DNA of 64,000 nucleotides, taken from Streptomyces canus (GTDB taxonomy: Bacteria; Actinomycetota; Actinomycetes; Streptomycetales; Streptomycetaceae). This document shows, piece by piece, positions 28,056 through 36,876 of the stretch (position 1 is the stretch's first letter; every line of letters begins with the position of its first letter). The DNA lies in contig NZ_CP107989.1 of the NCBI RefSeq assembly GCF_041435015.1, positions 10,106,001 to 10,170,000 of the forward strand, in the 5' to 3' direction. The position numbers and the translations under genes are program-made. The notes beneath the pieces are model-generated. The model was not told the origin of the DNA, did not search any database, and saw nothing but the letters and a program-made list of their open reading frames with translations.

Positions 28056-28151
28056 CCGTGCGGGGCCGCAGCCCCCACCCCCACCGTGCGGGGCCGCAGC
28101 CCCCACCCCCACCGTGCGGGGCCGCAGCCCCCACCCCCACCCTGCGGGGCC
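28056..28151. repeat. 28-bp tandem repeat, about 3.5 copies
   Basis: Units begin at 28056, 28084, 28112 and 28140. Each starts CCGTGCGGGGCCGCAGCC and continues with a C-rich tract. The first three are identical and the fourth has a substitution and diverges. The array fills the gap between the terminator hairpin and the SDR ribosome site. The absence of spacers excludes a CRISPR array. Confidence 0.85.
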
Positions 28152-28182
28152 CGCCCCCGCCTTCAGGAAAGGGACCTCGCCC

Positions 28183-28935
28183 GTGAACGACATACAGGCG
28201 AACTTGCCGCTGTCCGGACGGACCGTCGTGGTGGCGGGAGCGACCGGCGGCATCGGAGAGGGGATGACTCTCGCGCTGCTGCGTCAGGGAGCCACCGTCG
28301 TAGCTACCGGCCGCAGCGAGGAACGACTGGCCGGCCTCGTGGCTTACGCCAAGGACGCCGGTGACGGCACCTTGATCACCCACACGGTCGATGTCGGTGA
28401 CGCGGACAGCGAGTCGGTGCGCGCCCACCTGTCCGCGTACGGTGCGCTGGACGGTGCCGTCATCACTATCGGCGACTGGGGGAGCCCGGAGCGCACCGGC
28501 ATCCTCGAGACATCCGACGCCGAGTGGCAGTCGATGATCGCGTCGAACCTGACGAGTCATTTTCACGCGTTGCGAGCGCTCACCCCACTGCTGTCCCGGG
28601 ACGGTGCCCTGGTGCATCTGAGCGGGTTCAGCGCGGAGATCCCCTACCCGTTCGCGGCACTCGTGGGCGCGACGAACGCGGCGAAGAAGTCGCTGGTGAG
28701 CTCCCTCACGGCGGAACTGGGCGGCGCCGGTCCCCGTGTCCACGAGCTGATCATCGGGCCCATCCGCACCCGCCCGCGTGCCGCGATCGGAGCGGACAGC
28801 CCCGGTTGGTTCAGTGCCGAGGACCTCGGCCGGCACGCGGGCCGCCTCATCGCCGGCGACGGCTCACACACCAAAGACCCGCTCCAGTACCTGGTGACCC
28901 GGGCCCACGGTGTACGGACCACACCGCCGAAGTGA
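28183..28935 (+). CDS. Atypical short-chain dehydrogenase/reductase
   Basis: A 250-residue Rossmann protein with GATGGIGEGMTLAL for NAD(P) binding and DVGDAD after the third strand. The catalytic region reads HLSGFSAEIPYPFAALVGAT followed by NAAKK: the serine and lysine are present but no tyrosine stands four residues before the lysine. It may therefore be a non-catalytic or divergent SDR. The GTG at 28183 with GGAAAGGGA upstream is chosen because the frame before it is repeat DNA. Confidence 0.75.
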   Translation: MNDIQANLPLSGRTVVVAGATGGIGEGMTLALLRQGATVVATGRSEERLAGLVAYAKDAGDGTLITHTVDVGDADSESVRAHLSAYGALDGAVITIGDWGSPERTGILETSDAEWQSMIASNLTSHFHALRALTPLLSRDGALVHLSGFSAEIPYPFAALVGATNAAKKSLVSSLTAELGGAGPRVHELIIGPIRTRPRAAIGADSPGWFSAEDLGRHAGRLIAGDGSHTKDPLQYLVTRAHGVRTTPPK

Positions 28936-28982
28936 CGGATGCACGCAAGCCCCTTCATCCCCACGGACAACGCGGAGCATCG

Positions 28983-30332
28983 ATGCAGACCACCTCCGGC
29001 CCACCGCCTGCACCCAAGCACACATGTCCCGAGAGCCTTGCCACGGTCACCATCCGGCCCGGCGACCGTGACTACGACGCCGTACGGCACACCTATACCC
29101 GCCTCGGATCCCCAGCTGCCGTGATCCGCGTCCGCGACCACCAAGACATAGCGGACACGCTGGCTCATGCCCGTACCACCGGGGTTCCCGTGACCGCCCG
29201 TAGCGGCGGCCACGGCATCAGCGGCCGTTCCACCAACGACCAAGGCATGGTCATCGACCTCTCCCGGCTCAACACCGTGGAAATCCTCGACAGCCGGTCC
29301 GGCCTGGTACGCGTGGAAGCGGGAGCCCGTTGGGGAGACGTCGCCGCAGCACTCGCACCCCACGGCCTGGGGCTGTCCTCCGGAGACACAGGAGACGTCG
29401 GGGTCGGCGGACTGGCCACCGCCGGCGGTATCGGCCTCATGTCCCGTCTGCACGGTCTGACCATCGATCACATGCGCGCCGCCGAACTCGTCCTGGCCGA
29501 TGGATCTCTCATCCGCACCGACACCGAACACAGCCCGGACCTGTTCTGGGCCGTGCGCGGGGCGGGAACCAACTTCGGGGTGGCGACGGCCTTCGAGTTC
29601 CAGGCTCAGCCGGTGCGCGAGGTGATCGTCGCCATGACCGTCTACGACGCCGCCGACACCGCCGCGTTCCTCACCCGGTGGGCGGCAGCAGTGGAGGCGG
29701 CCCCCCGCTCGCTCACCAGTTTCCTGACGCTCGTCGCAGGTCCCGGCGGGAGAGCAGCTGCGGCCCAGGCGATGACCGTGTACGCCGGCACCGACGCGAC
29801 GCAGGCCCGCGCGGCTCTCGCCCCCCTATTGTCGGCCGGGCCGGTCCTGCGCAACCACGCAACCGTCACTCCCTACCACCGGCTGCTGCCCGCCGGGCAC
29901 GAGCCGCAGCACGCGCAGCAACCGCTGACCGTGTCGCGCTCCGGACTCCTGGACCACATCACCCCGCCCGCCGCCGAGAGCATGGCAGCGCTCATGAAGG
30001 CGGCCGGCATGGTGCAGCTGCGCTCGGTCGGCGCAGCGGTCAACGACACACCGCCCACCGCCATGGCCTCCTCGCATCGCACCCAGAACTTCTCGCTGAT
30101 GGCCGCCACCGTGCCCGCACTGCGCGACGGCCTCGACGAGCACTGGGAACGGCTCCAGCCGCATCTGAACGGGCTCTACCTGAGCTTTGAAACGCGTACC
30201 GGGCGGAGGCAACTGCAGGACGCCTTTCCCGGCCCGGTACTCGACCGGCTTGTCTCACTCAAGGCGCAGTACGACCCCGACCACGTCTTCGACAACAACT
30301 TCGCCCTGCCGTCGGTGCCGTTCCCGCACTGA
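28983..30332 (+). CDS. FAD-linked oxidase (PCMH/BBE, berberine-bridge type)
   Basis: A 449-residue flavoprotein. The FAD-binding PCMH domain has RSGGHGISG, where the His is the usual covalent attachment point. The usual second (Cys) link is absent (SGDTGDVGVGG), so only one covalent bond is expected. The C-terminal berberine-bridge domain ends in YDPDHVFDNNFALP. Enzymes of this type oxidise alcohols, sugars or phenolics with O2. It stands in the middle of the plus-strand oxidoreductase run. Confidence 0.88.
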   Translation: MQTTSGPPPAPKHTCPESLATVTIRPGDRDYDAVRHTYTRLGSPAAVIRVRDHQDIADTLAHARTTGVPVTARSGGHGISGRSTNDQGMVIDLSRLNTVEILDSRSGLVRVEAGARWGDVAAALAPHGLGLSSGDTGDVGVGGLATAGGIGLMSRLHGLTIDHMRAAELVLADGSLIRTDTEHSPDLFWAVRGAGTNFGVATAFEFQAQPVREVIVAMTVYDAADTAAFLTRWAAAVEAAPRSLTSFLTLVAGPGGRAAAAQAMTVYAGTDATQARAALAPLLSAGPVLRNHATVTPYHRLLPAGHEPQHAQQPLTVSRSGLLDHITPPAAESMAALMKAAGMVQLRSVGAAVNDTPPTAMASSHRTQNFSLMAATVPALRDGLDEHWERLQPHLNGLYLSFETRTGRRQLQDAFPGPVLDRLVSLKAQYDPDHVFDNNFALPSVPFPH

Positions 30333-30353
30333 AGCCGAGGAGATGACCACCCG

Positions 30354-31448
30354 ATGTCCAGCACACACCTGACCGAAATCCAGTCCGTCCCCACCTCTGG
30401 TGCACGAGGCGTCGAGCCCTTCGACCTGGACGGCATGCATCTGCTCGCCATACCGCAGCTCGCCTATGACATGCCGGACACCTCGGCGGACATGAACGGA
30501 GGAGACAGCGACACGGATCTGCTGTTGCTCAAGCGAGGCGAGCGAGGATACGAGCCGTTCCAGCGCGTACCGGCGCCTGGCGGCGAGGACGCGGAGTTCT
30601 TCCGTATCGGCGACCGTGCCTTCCTGGCCGTGGCCAGCATCCGTACGGGCAACGGCCCGTACCGGTATGCCACCTCGTCCCATGTCCTCGAATGGGACGG
30701 CACCTCCTTCGCCGAGTTCCAGTCCTTCGACAGTTTCGCCGCCAAGCAGTGGAGGCACTTCACGATCGAGGACCGGCACTTCCTGGCCCTCGCCCAAGGG
30801 GTCGTCCTTCCGGAACAGGAGGCCGACAACCGGCCTTCGCAGATCTTCCTCTGGGACGGTGAACGCTTCGCCCACTTCCAGGACATCGACTCGCGGTGGG
30901 CCTACAACTGGCACGCCTTCACCGTCGACGGTCACCATTTCCTGGCGCACGCCGAGCATGTGGGCCCGTCGGTGCTCTACCGCTTCGACGGTGAGGAGTT
31001 CCGGCCCCACCAGGAGCTGGCCGCCCGGCACGGCCGCGCGTTCGCACACTTCACCGCAGACGGCGACTTCTTCCTGCTGGTGGCCCGGCTGCAGAGCGAC
31101 TCGCAGCTGCTGCGCTGGGACGGCACCCGTTTCGTCGTCCGTCAGACGCTGCACGGACCGGGAGCACGTGAGTTCGCCGTCGTGCCAGGTCCGGACGGGA
31201 CCGTGTACGTCGTCCGCGTGAACTTCGTGCTGGGCACACCGGCAGAACCGACCACCGACCTCGACTCCGAGATCTACCAGTGGCGAGACGGGCAGCTGGT
31301 GCGGACGGCGTCCTTCCCCACGACGGGTGCCACCGACGTCGCCACCCTGCACGACGACGAAGGGGGTCTGCTCATCGCCGTCTCCCACAGCCTCACCGCC
31401 GACGTGCGCTTCGCCGCCCGCACGGTCCTCTACCGCTTCACCCTCTGA
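30354..31448 (+). CDS. EAR/EPTP-repeat beta-propeller protein
   Basis: A 364-residue protein without signal peptide, made of seven repeats of about 45 residues. Each holds a strand pair of the form F-x-I/V-x-G/D-x-x-FLA-x-A: FDLDGMHLLAIPQL, FRIGDRAFLAVASI, FTIEDRHFLALAQG, FTVDGHHFLAHAEH, FTADGDFFLLVARL, then two more diverged copies. Between them lie SxxLxWDGxxF pieces. This is the epilepsy-associated repeat known from LGI proteins, and seven copies fit a seven-bladed propeller. Its role among oxidoreductases is unknown; protein binding is likely. Confidence 0.8.
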   Translation: MSSTHLTEIQSVPTSGARGVEPFDLDGMHLLAIPQLAYDMPDTSADMNGGDSDTDLLLLKRGERGYEPFQRVPAPGGEDAEFFRIGDRAFLAVASIRTGNGPYRYATSSHVLEWDGTSFAEFQSFDSFAAKQWRHFTIEDRHFLALAQGVVLPEQEADNRPSQIFLWDGERFAHFQDIDSRWAYNWHAFTVDGHHFLAHAEHVGPSVLYRFDGEEFRPHQELAARHGRAFAHFTADGDFFLLVARLQSDSQLLRWDGTRFVVRQTLHGPGAREFAVVPGPDGTVYVVRVNFVLGTPAEPTTDLDSEIYQWRDGQLVRTASFPTTGATDVATLHDDEGGLLIAVSHSLTADVRFAARTVLYRFTL

Positions 31449-31498
31449 GTTCTCCGATTCCTGTGCCCCGCTCCTCCACCCAGCCACAAGGAACGTCC

Positions 31499-32671
31499 AT
31501 GACCGCCAACGAAAGCCCTGAGCTCGTCGACCTGTTCAGCACCTACACGGCCGGTCCCACCAGCATCGGCTCCCACCTCACCCGTACCGCCGCCTCCGAC
31601 ACGGCCGACGCGCCACTGGTCGTCGCCACCGGCACCGACTTCGCGCTCTACCCCGGCGGCGGCAAGCCCCCCACGGTCGAGGGCTTCCGCTTCTCCACCA
31701 AGGGCTTCAAGGAACTCGCCGGGATCTCCCACCTCGGCCCCGCCCTCGCCACCCTGGTGCAGCTGCGGAAGAACTACGGCGCCCCCGGCTGGCGCGCGGA
31801 CGCGGAGCGGCTTCTGGCCCAGGTGCGGCGCAGCCGGGAGGCGAACAGCACCGAGCTGTGGCGCGACACCATTGCGGTCGAGACCTACCGCGGCCGTGAG
31901 CAGGCCATCACCGAGATGGCCGACTACACCTTCGCCGTCACCGACCGCTTCCTCAGCGCGGCTCTCGATGACGAGAGCCGTCTCGACGCCGCCACCCTGC
32001 GCGGCGAGTACCTGGAAAAGGGCAGTGCCGAAGGGCACGGAACCATCATTCACATGATGATCGCCACGTTCTTCCTCACCGGGTTGGACATCTCACACCG
32101 GATCATCAGCTGGTTCCGGGAGCAGGAGATCGACTGGAGCCGGGCCATGGCGGTCATCGCCGGCAAGCAGGGGCGTCCCACCGCCGGTGTCACCTGGAAC
32201 ACCTCCAGCGTGGCCACCATGCTCCTGGGCGCCTCCGGCTACCAACTGCCTCTCGAACGCCTCTACATGGCACCCCACGCGCCCACCTTCACCACGCCGC
32301 CCAACGGTGACCTGTCCGAGGTGGCAGCTCTGGAGGAGCCGCTGCGTCAGATCTGGTCCAACACCCGCGCCACCGTGGAACTCGGCGATCTGATGTTTCC
32401 CGGACTGCCCCGCTACGCCCCCGGACACCTCACCCTCCCGGACATCTCCGACCCGTCCGTCAACGAGATAAGCGAGATGCCCGTCATTCACGGCGCGAAC
32501 GACTGGCGCGCCATGACCACCCGCCTGCGCATGGTGCTGGAGGACCCGAGGCAGCTGCTGTCCGGCTCGGTGACCGACTTCGCCGTCAGCCGGCTCGTCG
32601 CCGCCGACAACGATCCGGCCAAGGTGACCGTACCCGGCCTGGACAACGTCACGTACCCGACCGGCCTGTGA
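31499..32671 (+). CDS. Conserved protein of unknown function
   Basis: A 390-residue protein with a clear AAGGAA ribosome site before ATG 31499. The first third contains ADAPLVVATGTDFALYPGGG. The middle is helical and contains GHGTIIHMMIATFFLTGLD, a possible buried or membrane-touching helix. There is no signal peptide and no catalytic motif I can name. It is spaced 50 and 61 bp from its neighbours and is probably co-transcribed with the EAR protein and the hydrolase. Confidence 0.75.
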   Translation: MTANESPELVDLFSTYTAGPTSIGSHLTRTAASDTADAPLVVATGTDFALYPGGGKPPTVEGFRFSTKGFKELAGISHLGPALATLVQLRKNYGAPGWRADAERLLAQVRRSREANSTELWRDTIAVETYRGREQAITEMADYTFAVTDRFLSAALDDESRLDAATLRGEYLEKGSAEGHGTIIHMMIATFFLTGLDISHRIISWFREQEIDWSRAMAVIAGKQGRPTAGVTWNTSSVATMLLGASGYQLPLERLYMAPHAPTFTTPPNGDLSEVAALEEPLRQIWSNTRATVELGDLMFPGLPRYAPGHLTLPDISDPSVNEISEMPVIHGANDWRAMTTRLRMVLEDPRQLLSGSVTDFAVSRLVAADNDPAKVTVPGLDNVTYPTGL

Positions 32672-32732
32672 TCACCGCAAGCGGAAGGTCCCGTGCCGCG
32701 GCACCTTCCGCCCGAAGCCAGGAGCACCACAC

Positions 32733-33593
32733 ATGCCCCCGTTGACCTTCGACCAAGCCCACCGTCTCGACGTGGACGGCGGCCGGATCGCCTACTACGA
32801 GACGGGCACCGGCCACCACCCCGTCGTATGGGTGCACGGCCTGCCCCTGGACTCCCGCTCCTGGGCCGCCCAGCAGGAGTTCTTCGACCCTCACGCCCAC
32901 AACGTCTTCCTCGATCTACGCGGCTACGGGGCTTCCGACAAACTGCCCCCCGCCGTGGACAGCGTCACCGCGCTGTACACCGCCGACCTCGCCGCCCTCA
33001 TCACCCACCTCGGCCTGCAGAGCCCCACAGTGATCGGTTTCGCCTCCGCAGGGCACGTCGCGCTGAGATTCGCCGCTCAACACCCCCAGCTGCTGGGCAA
33101 GCTGGCCGTCCTCAACGGCTCACCCAAGTTCCGTCGCAGCGACGACTGGCCGTACGGCTTCGACGACATCGGCATCGCCCACTTCACCGATGCCGCCCGT
33201 GACAACGGAATCGCCGGACTCACCGACGCGGTCCTCGACCCGGGCCTGGTCTTCGCCGATATCGGCCCTGACCGCGCCGCGGAACTCGGCTCGTGGTTCC
33301 GCGACATGAGCTACAACGCAGGCGTTGCGACCCTGCTCGGCTTCTTCGACAACATCTCACTCGACGACGACCGTCACCTGCTGCCCGCCATCACGGTCCC
33401 CACCCTGGTGATGAGCAGCACGATCGGCCAGGAGGTACCTGCGAGCGTCTCCCTCTACCTCCGCCGGACCATCCCACACGCGCGTCTGGCCGAGCTCCCC
33501 GGCGCCGACCACTTCGCCTTCGCCACGCGCCCTGACCTCGTCAACTCCCTACTGCTCTCTTTCGTCGACGATCGCCCCGAACCCGGCCGATGA
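32733..33593 (+). CDS. Alpha/beta hydrolase
   Basis: A 286-residue hydrolase of the classical fold. The oxyanion region is WVHGLPLDSRSW, the nucleophile Ser is in GFASAG and the catalytic His is in GADHFAF near the end. It resembles haloperoxidase-like and ester-hydrolysing members. The genomic run suggests processing of a small oxidised molecule, but the substrate is not visible in the sequence. Confidence 0.85.
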   Translation: MPPLTFDQAHRLDVDGGRIAYYETGTGHHPVVWVHGLPLDSRSWAAQQEFFDPHAHNVFLDLRGYGASDKLPPAVDSVTALYTADLAALITHLGLQSPTVIGFASAGHVALRFAAQHPQLLGKLAVLNGSPKFRRSDDWPYGFDDIGIAHFTDAARDNGIAGLTDAVLDPGLVFADIGPDRAAELGSWFRDMSYNAGVATLLGFFDNISLDDDRHLLPAITVPTLVMSSTIGQEVPASVSLYLRRTIPHARLAELPGADHFAFATRPDLVNSLLLSFVDDRPEPGR

Positions 33594-33599
33594 TCAGTG

Positions 33600-33770
33600 A
33601 CCGCTGGTCCGCCTGCGGTCTTCATCGAGGTCGGCTCCGCGCAGGCCTTCCGCAGCGAGGATCTTGCCTCCCGTCTGCGGGTTTGCGGCGTACCTGCCGA
33701 ACTCCGCGTCGGGGCCGACGGTTTCCACATCTTCGACGGCGCCACCCCCGGCTGCTGCCCTTCCGGCAGC
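33600..33770 (+). pseudogene. Fragment of an HSL-type alpha/beta hydrolase
   Basis: The frame reads PPAVFIEVGSAQAFRSEDLA, then SRLRVCGVPAELRVGADGFH. This corresponds to the C-terminal part of hormone-sensitive-lipase-like esterases, the same region that reads PPAYIEVGQLDVFRDED in the intact gene at 36877. The nucleophile region is missing, so this is a remnant in the gap before the cupin gene. Confidence 0.6.
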
Positions 33771-33905
33771 GGATCCTGCCGCCCGCTCCGTCTGGGGGCG
33801 CCGCACCCTGAGTGTCTGATTCCCGGACACTCGCCGGTGCCCATGCCCGCCTACGAGTGGCGGGCCGGACCAATGTCCCCGCCGACCTCCAAGAACGGAG
33901 TTCTC

Positions 33906-34370
33906 ATGACGATGGCCTGTCTGGCGCAGCCCGAGCAGCAGCAGAAGCTCGAATGGCTCGACGGGGGAACGTTCTCGCTGCTTGACCAGGAGGCCACCGA
34001 GGGCAAGCTGACCGTGGGTCGCTTCGACGTCGCCAAGGGCGAAGCCCCGCCATTCCACCTGCACACCCGCGAGGACGAGGTGTTCATCCCGATCAAGGGC
34101 ACGGCCCTGGTCTGGTCCGGGGAGGAGGAGCACGAACTGCGCGAGGGCGGGATCGTGTACCTGCCCCGCAACGTCCCTCACGCCTACCGCATCACCTCCG
34201 ACCGCGCAGACCTCCTGATGATCGCCACACCCGGCGGCATCGAGGGCATGTTCCGCCACGCCGGACGCGACCTCACCACCCCACGCCCCGACGGCTTCGA
34301 GATCCCCACATCACTCCTGGCGGAGGCATCCGAACTCTACGGTGGCGTCATCCTCGGCTCGCCACGCTGA
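33906..34370 (+). CDS. Cupin-domain protein
   Basis: A 154-residue single-cupin protein. The first motif, FHLHTREDEVFIPIKG, supplies two His and a Glu as metal ligands. The second, PRNVPHAYRI, supplies the third His. The ATG at 33906 follows ACGGAG; a longer frame upstream belongs to the hydrolase remnant. It may be a small dioxygenase or isomerase of the pathway encoded by the run. Confidence 0.85.
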   Translation: MTMACLAQPEQQQKLEWLDGGTFSLLDQEATEGKLTVGRFDVAKGEAPPFHLHTREDEVFIPIKGTALVWSGEEEHELREGGIVYLPRNVPHAYRITSDRADLLMIATPGGIEGMFRHAGRDLTTPRPDGFEIPTSLLAEASELYGGVILGSPR

Positions 34371-34533
34371 ACCGCACCCCGCCCCCGAGTGCCTGTGCCG
34401 GAACAGCCGCCACACCTGGATGCCGCCCGGTCCCGAAGGCACCGCCTTCGAGGCGACCGCGGGCCTGTTTCCTTTCCCGCCCCCGACCACCGCGGCCGAC
34501 GTCGAGCAAGCGCCGGTCGCCCAGGAGACTTTC

Positions 34534-35412
34534 ATGCCCCTCCCTGTCCTGTTCGGCGCAAACGTAGAGCCGAATGCCCTCCCCGTCGGCCGCTCCAGTG
34601 AGCAGGCACTACTCATCGACAGTCTCGGCCTTGACCTTCTCACCATCCAGGACCATCCGTATCAAGCGGCGTTCGACGACACCTGGACACTGCTCACCTT
34701 CCTGGCCGCGCGGACGCGACATGTCACGCTCGTCCCGACGGTCAGTTCCCTGCCGTTGCGTCCGCCGGCGGTGCTGGCGAAGGCTGTGGCGACCTTGGAC
34801 AGACTGACCGGCTCCCGGGTCCAGCTCGGCCTGGGTGCCGGCGCTTTCTGGGAAGCCATCGAGGCCATGGGCGGGTTCCGTCGCACGCCCAGAGAGGCCG
34901 TCGACGCACTGGAAGAGGCGATCACCGTCATCCGGGCCATGTGGAGCGGCGAGCGCAGTGTGCGGACGCACGGCGCGCACTACTCGCTGGCCGGCGTCCA
35001 CCCCGGTCCGACGCCGAGCCCCGGTCTGGGGCTGTGGCTGGGCTCGTACGGGCCCCGCACGCTGGCTCTGACCGGTGCGAAGGCGGACGGCTGGCTTCCC
35101 TCGCATGCCTACCTCGGACTCGACGCACTGCCCACGGCTGTCCGCCGCATCGACGACGCAGCTCTGGCTGCGGGCCGTGATCCGGACACGATCCGCCGGG
35201 TCTACAACATCGCCGGTGTCATCCAACCGGAGTCGGCCGGCCCCTTCCAGGGGCCCGCCGCCCAGTGGGCCGAGCACCTTGTCGCGCTCGTGCGCACCGT
35301 CGGGATGAACGGTTTCGTCATCTGGCCCGAACGAGACCACACCCGACAGATCAGCGCCTTTGCTGCCGAAGTCGTACCCGCAGTCCGCGAAGCCCTCGCA
35401 CGCAAGACCTGA
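34534..35412 (+). CDS. Luciferase-like (LLM) flavin/F420-dependent oxidoreductase
   Basis: A 292-residue TIM-barrel oxidoreductase. Family signs are GLDLLTIQDHPYQAAFDDTW near the start, TRHVTLVPTVSSLPLRPPAV, and LGLGAGAFWEAIEAMGG. The ATG at 34534 has AGGAG seven bases upstream; an open frame before it is non-coding in character. It closes the plus-strand run that started at 27373. Confidence 0.88.
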   Translation: MPLPVLFGANVEPNALPVGRSSEQALLIDSLGLDLLTIQDHPYQAAFDDTWTLLTFLAARTRHVTLVPTVSSLPLRPPAVLAKAVATLDRLTGSRVQLGLGAGAFWEAIEAMGGFRRTPREAVDALEEAITVIRAMWSGERSVRTHGAHYSLAGVHPGPTPSPGLGLWLGSYGPRTLALTGAKADGWLPSHAYLGLDALPTAVRRIDDAALAAGRDPDTIRRVYNIAGVIQPESAGPFQGPAAQWAEHLVALVRTVGMNGFVIWPERDHTRQISAFAAEVVPAVREALARKT

Positions 35413-35514
35413 CCACTGCGTGCGCTCGGGCCGGGCAGCACTCCCGGTACGTGGAACGAACATTCGGTGCTGTGTGACGACAGGCGGGTCATCTCTCCTG
35501 CATCGCATGGTTTG

Positions 35515-35535
35515 CCACGGACAACTTGTCCGTGG
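35515..35535. promoter_or_regulatory. Second copy of the perfect 21-bp palindrome
   Basis: Identical to the palindrome at 24267-24287. Homology between the two loci continues downstream through the ribosome site and the first 35 codons of the regulator. If the XRE protein at 24356 binds the first site, it should also bind here and may cross-regulate the MDR gene at 35900. Confidence 0.7.
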
Positions 35536-35602
35536 ATAAGTACGGCCTTCATCCGGGTTCTGTTTCACGCGATGCTTGATCAGTCGAGCACGGGAGGACG
35601 AG

Positions 35603-35812
35603 ATGAATCGGGTACTGCCGGCCGACTTTCTTCGGGTACGCCGGGAGGTGCTGCAGCCGGAGTACGTCGGACCTCCCCGCGGCCGGACCACGCAAGTCGT
35701 ACGGCCTGCGGCTGGTGGATCCGGAGCAGGGCCAGAACTGTCGATCTTCTCCGCCGTGCCCGGCTCACCGAGCCACAAAAAGCTGCGGTCCCTGGCACCC
35801 GCAAGCGCCTAG
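35603..35812 (+). pseudogene. XRE regulator remnant with internal deletion
   Basis: The first 30 residues (MNRVLPADFLRVRREVLQPE) match the start of the regulator at 24356, and the last 30 (SIFSAVPGSPSHKKLRSLAP) match its end. About 200 residues between, including most of the helix-turn-helix and the sensor domain, are gone. The frame is open over 69 codons, so a short peptide could still be made. Confidence 0.8.
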
Positions 35813-35899
35813 CCTCGCCGGCTGCCGGTCGGTTCACACATCGAAATTGGTGCTTCGAAAGCGCAGCACCTCACGTATATCGAGAGACAAGGGTTTCCC

Positions 35900-36844
35900 A
35901 TGAAAGCAGTGCGTTTCCACGAGTACGGCGACCCGAGCGTCCTGCGCCACGAGGACGTCGAGCGGCCCGTACCCGGCGCCGGTCAGGTTCTGATCCGGGT
36001 CGCCGCGACGTCGTTCAACGGCGTCGACGGCAACATCCGCGGGGGCTTCATGCAGGGCCCCATCCCGGTGACGTTGCCGCACACCCCCGGCATCGACGTC
36101 TCCGGCACGGTCGACGGGCTGGGTGAGGGCGTGACCGGCCTCGAAATCGGCGATCAGGTCGTCGGCTTCCTGCCGATGGGCGGCGACGGCGCGGCCGCGG
36201 AGTACGTGGTGGCCCCGGCCGGGATTCTGACACCGGCGCCCCGGAGCATCCCGCTGCCCGACGCCGCCGCGCTGCCGTTGGTGGGTCTCACCGCCTGGCA
36301 GGCCCTGTTCGATCACGCGAAGCTGGTGCCGGGGCAGCGCGTGCTCATCAACGGTGCGGGCGGCGCGGTCGGCGGCTACGCCGTGCAGCTGGCCAAGAAC
36401 GCCGGCGCGTACGTGATCGCCACGGCCGGCCCGCGCAGCAGCCAGCACGTCGGGACGGCGGGTGCCGACGAGGTCGTCGACCACACCGCCACCGAGGTGA
36501 CCGTGGCGGTGACCGAGCCGGTCGACGTCGTGCTCAACCTCGCGCCGATCGAACCGGCGCAGCTGGCCGCGCTGCTCACGCTGATCCGTTCCGGTGGCGT
36601 GCTGGTGAACACCACGGTGTGGATGCCCGCGCCGAGCGACGAGGAACGCGGCGTGCGCGGCATCGACCTGTTCGTCAACAGCGACGCCGAACAGCTGTCG
36701 CGGCTGGTGGCGCTGGTCGACTCCGGCGAGCTGCGCGTCGACGTGGCGCGGCGAGTGCCGCTGGCGGAGCTGCCGGCAGTCCACGCCCAGGCCGCCACGG
36801 GCGAGCTGCACGGCAAGGCCGTCATCGTCGCGCCCGCCGCCTGA
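35900..36844 (+). CDS. NADP-dependent medium-chain oxidoreductase (paralogue of 25646)
   Basis: A 314-residue quinone-reductase-type MDR protein. The N-domain has RVAATSFNGVDGNIRGG and the nucleotide site is NGAGGAVGGYAVQLAKNAG. No zinc-binding cysteines are present. It lies behind a decayed copy of the regulator that precedes the related gene at 25646, so the two loci arose by duplication of a regulator/reductase cassette. It probably forms an operon with the esterase gene 32 bp downstream. Confidence 0.88.
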   Translation: MKAVRFHEYGDPSVLRHEDVERPVPGAGQVLIRVAATSFNGVDGNIRGGFMQGPIPVTLPHTPGIDVSGTVDGLGEGVTGLEIGDQVVGFLPMGGDGAAAEYVVAPAGILTPAPRSIPLPDAAALPLVGLTAWQALFDHAKLVPGQRVLINGAGGAVGGYAVQLAKNAGAYVIATAGPRSSQHVGTAGADEVVDHTATEVTVAVTEPVDVVLNLAPIEPAQLAALLTLIRSGGVLVNTTVWMPAPSDEERGVRGIDLFVNSDAEQLSRLVALVDSGELRVDVARRVPLAELPAVHAQAATGELHGKAVIVAPAA

Positions 36845-36876
36845 CACCGATCGGCCGGCCTCGAAAGGAAAAGACC

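Noticed and set aside
28056..28151. CRISPR-like array of 28-bp units
   Set aside because: The units are contiguous without spacers, and no cas gene is present.
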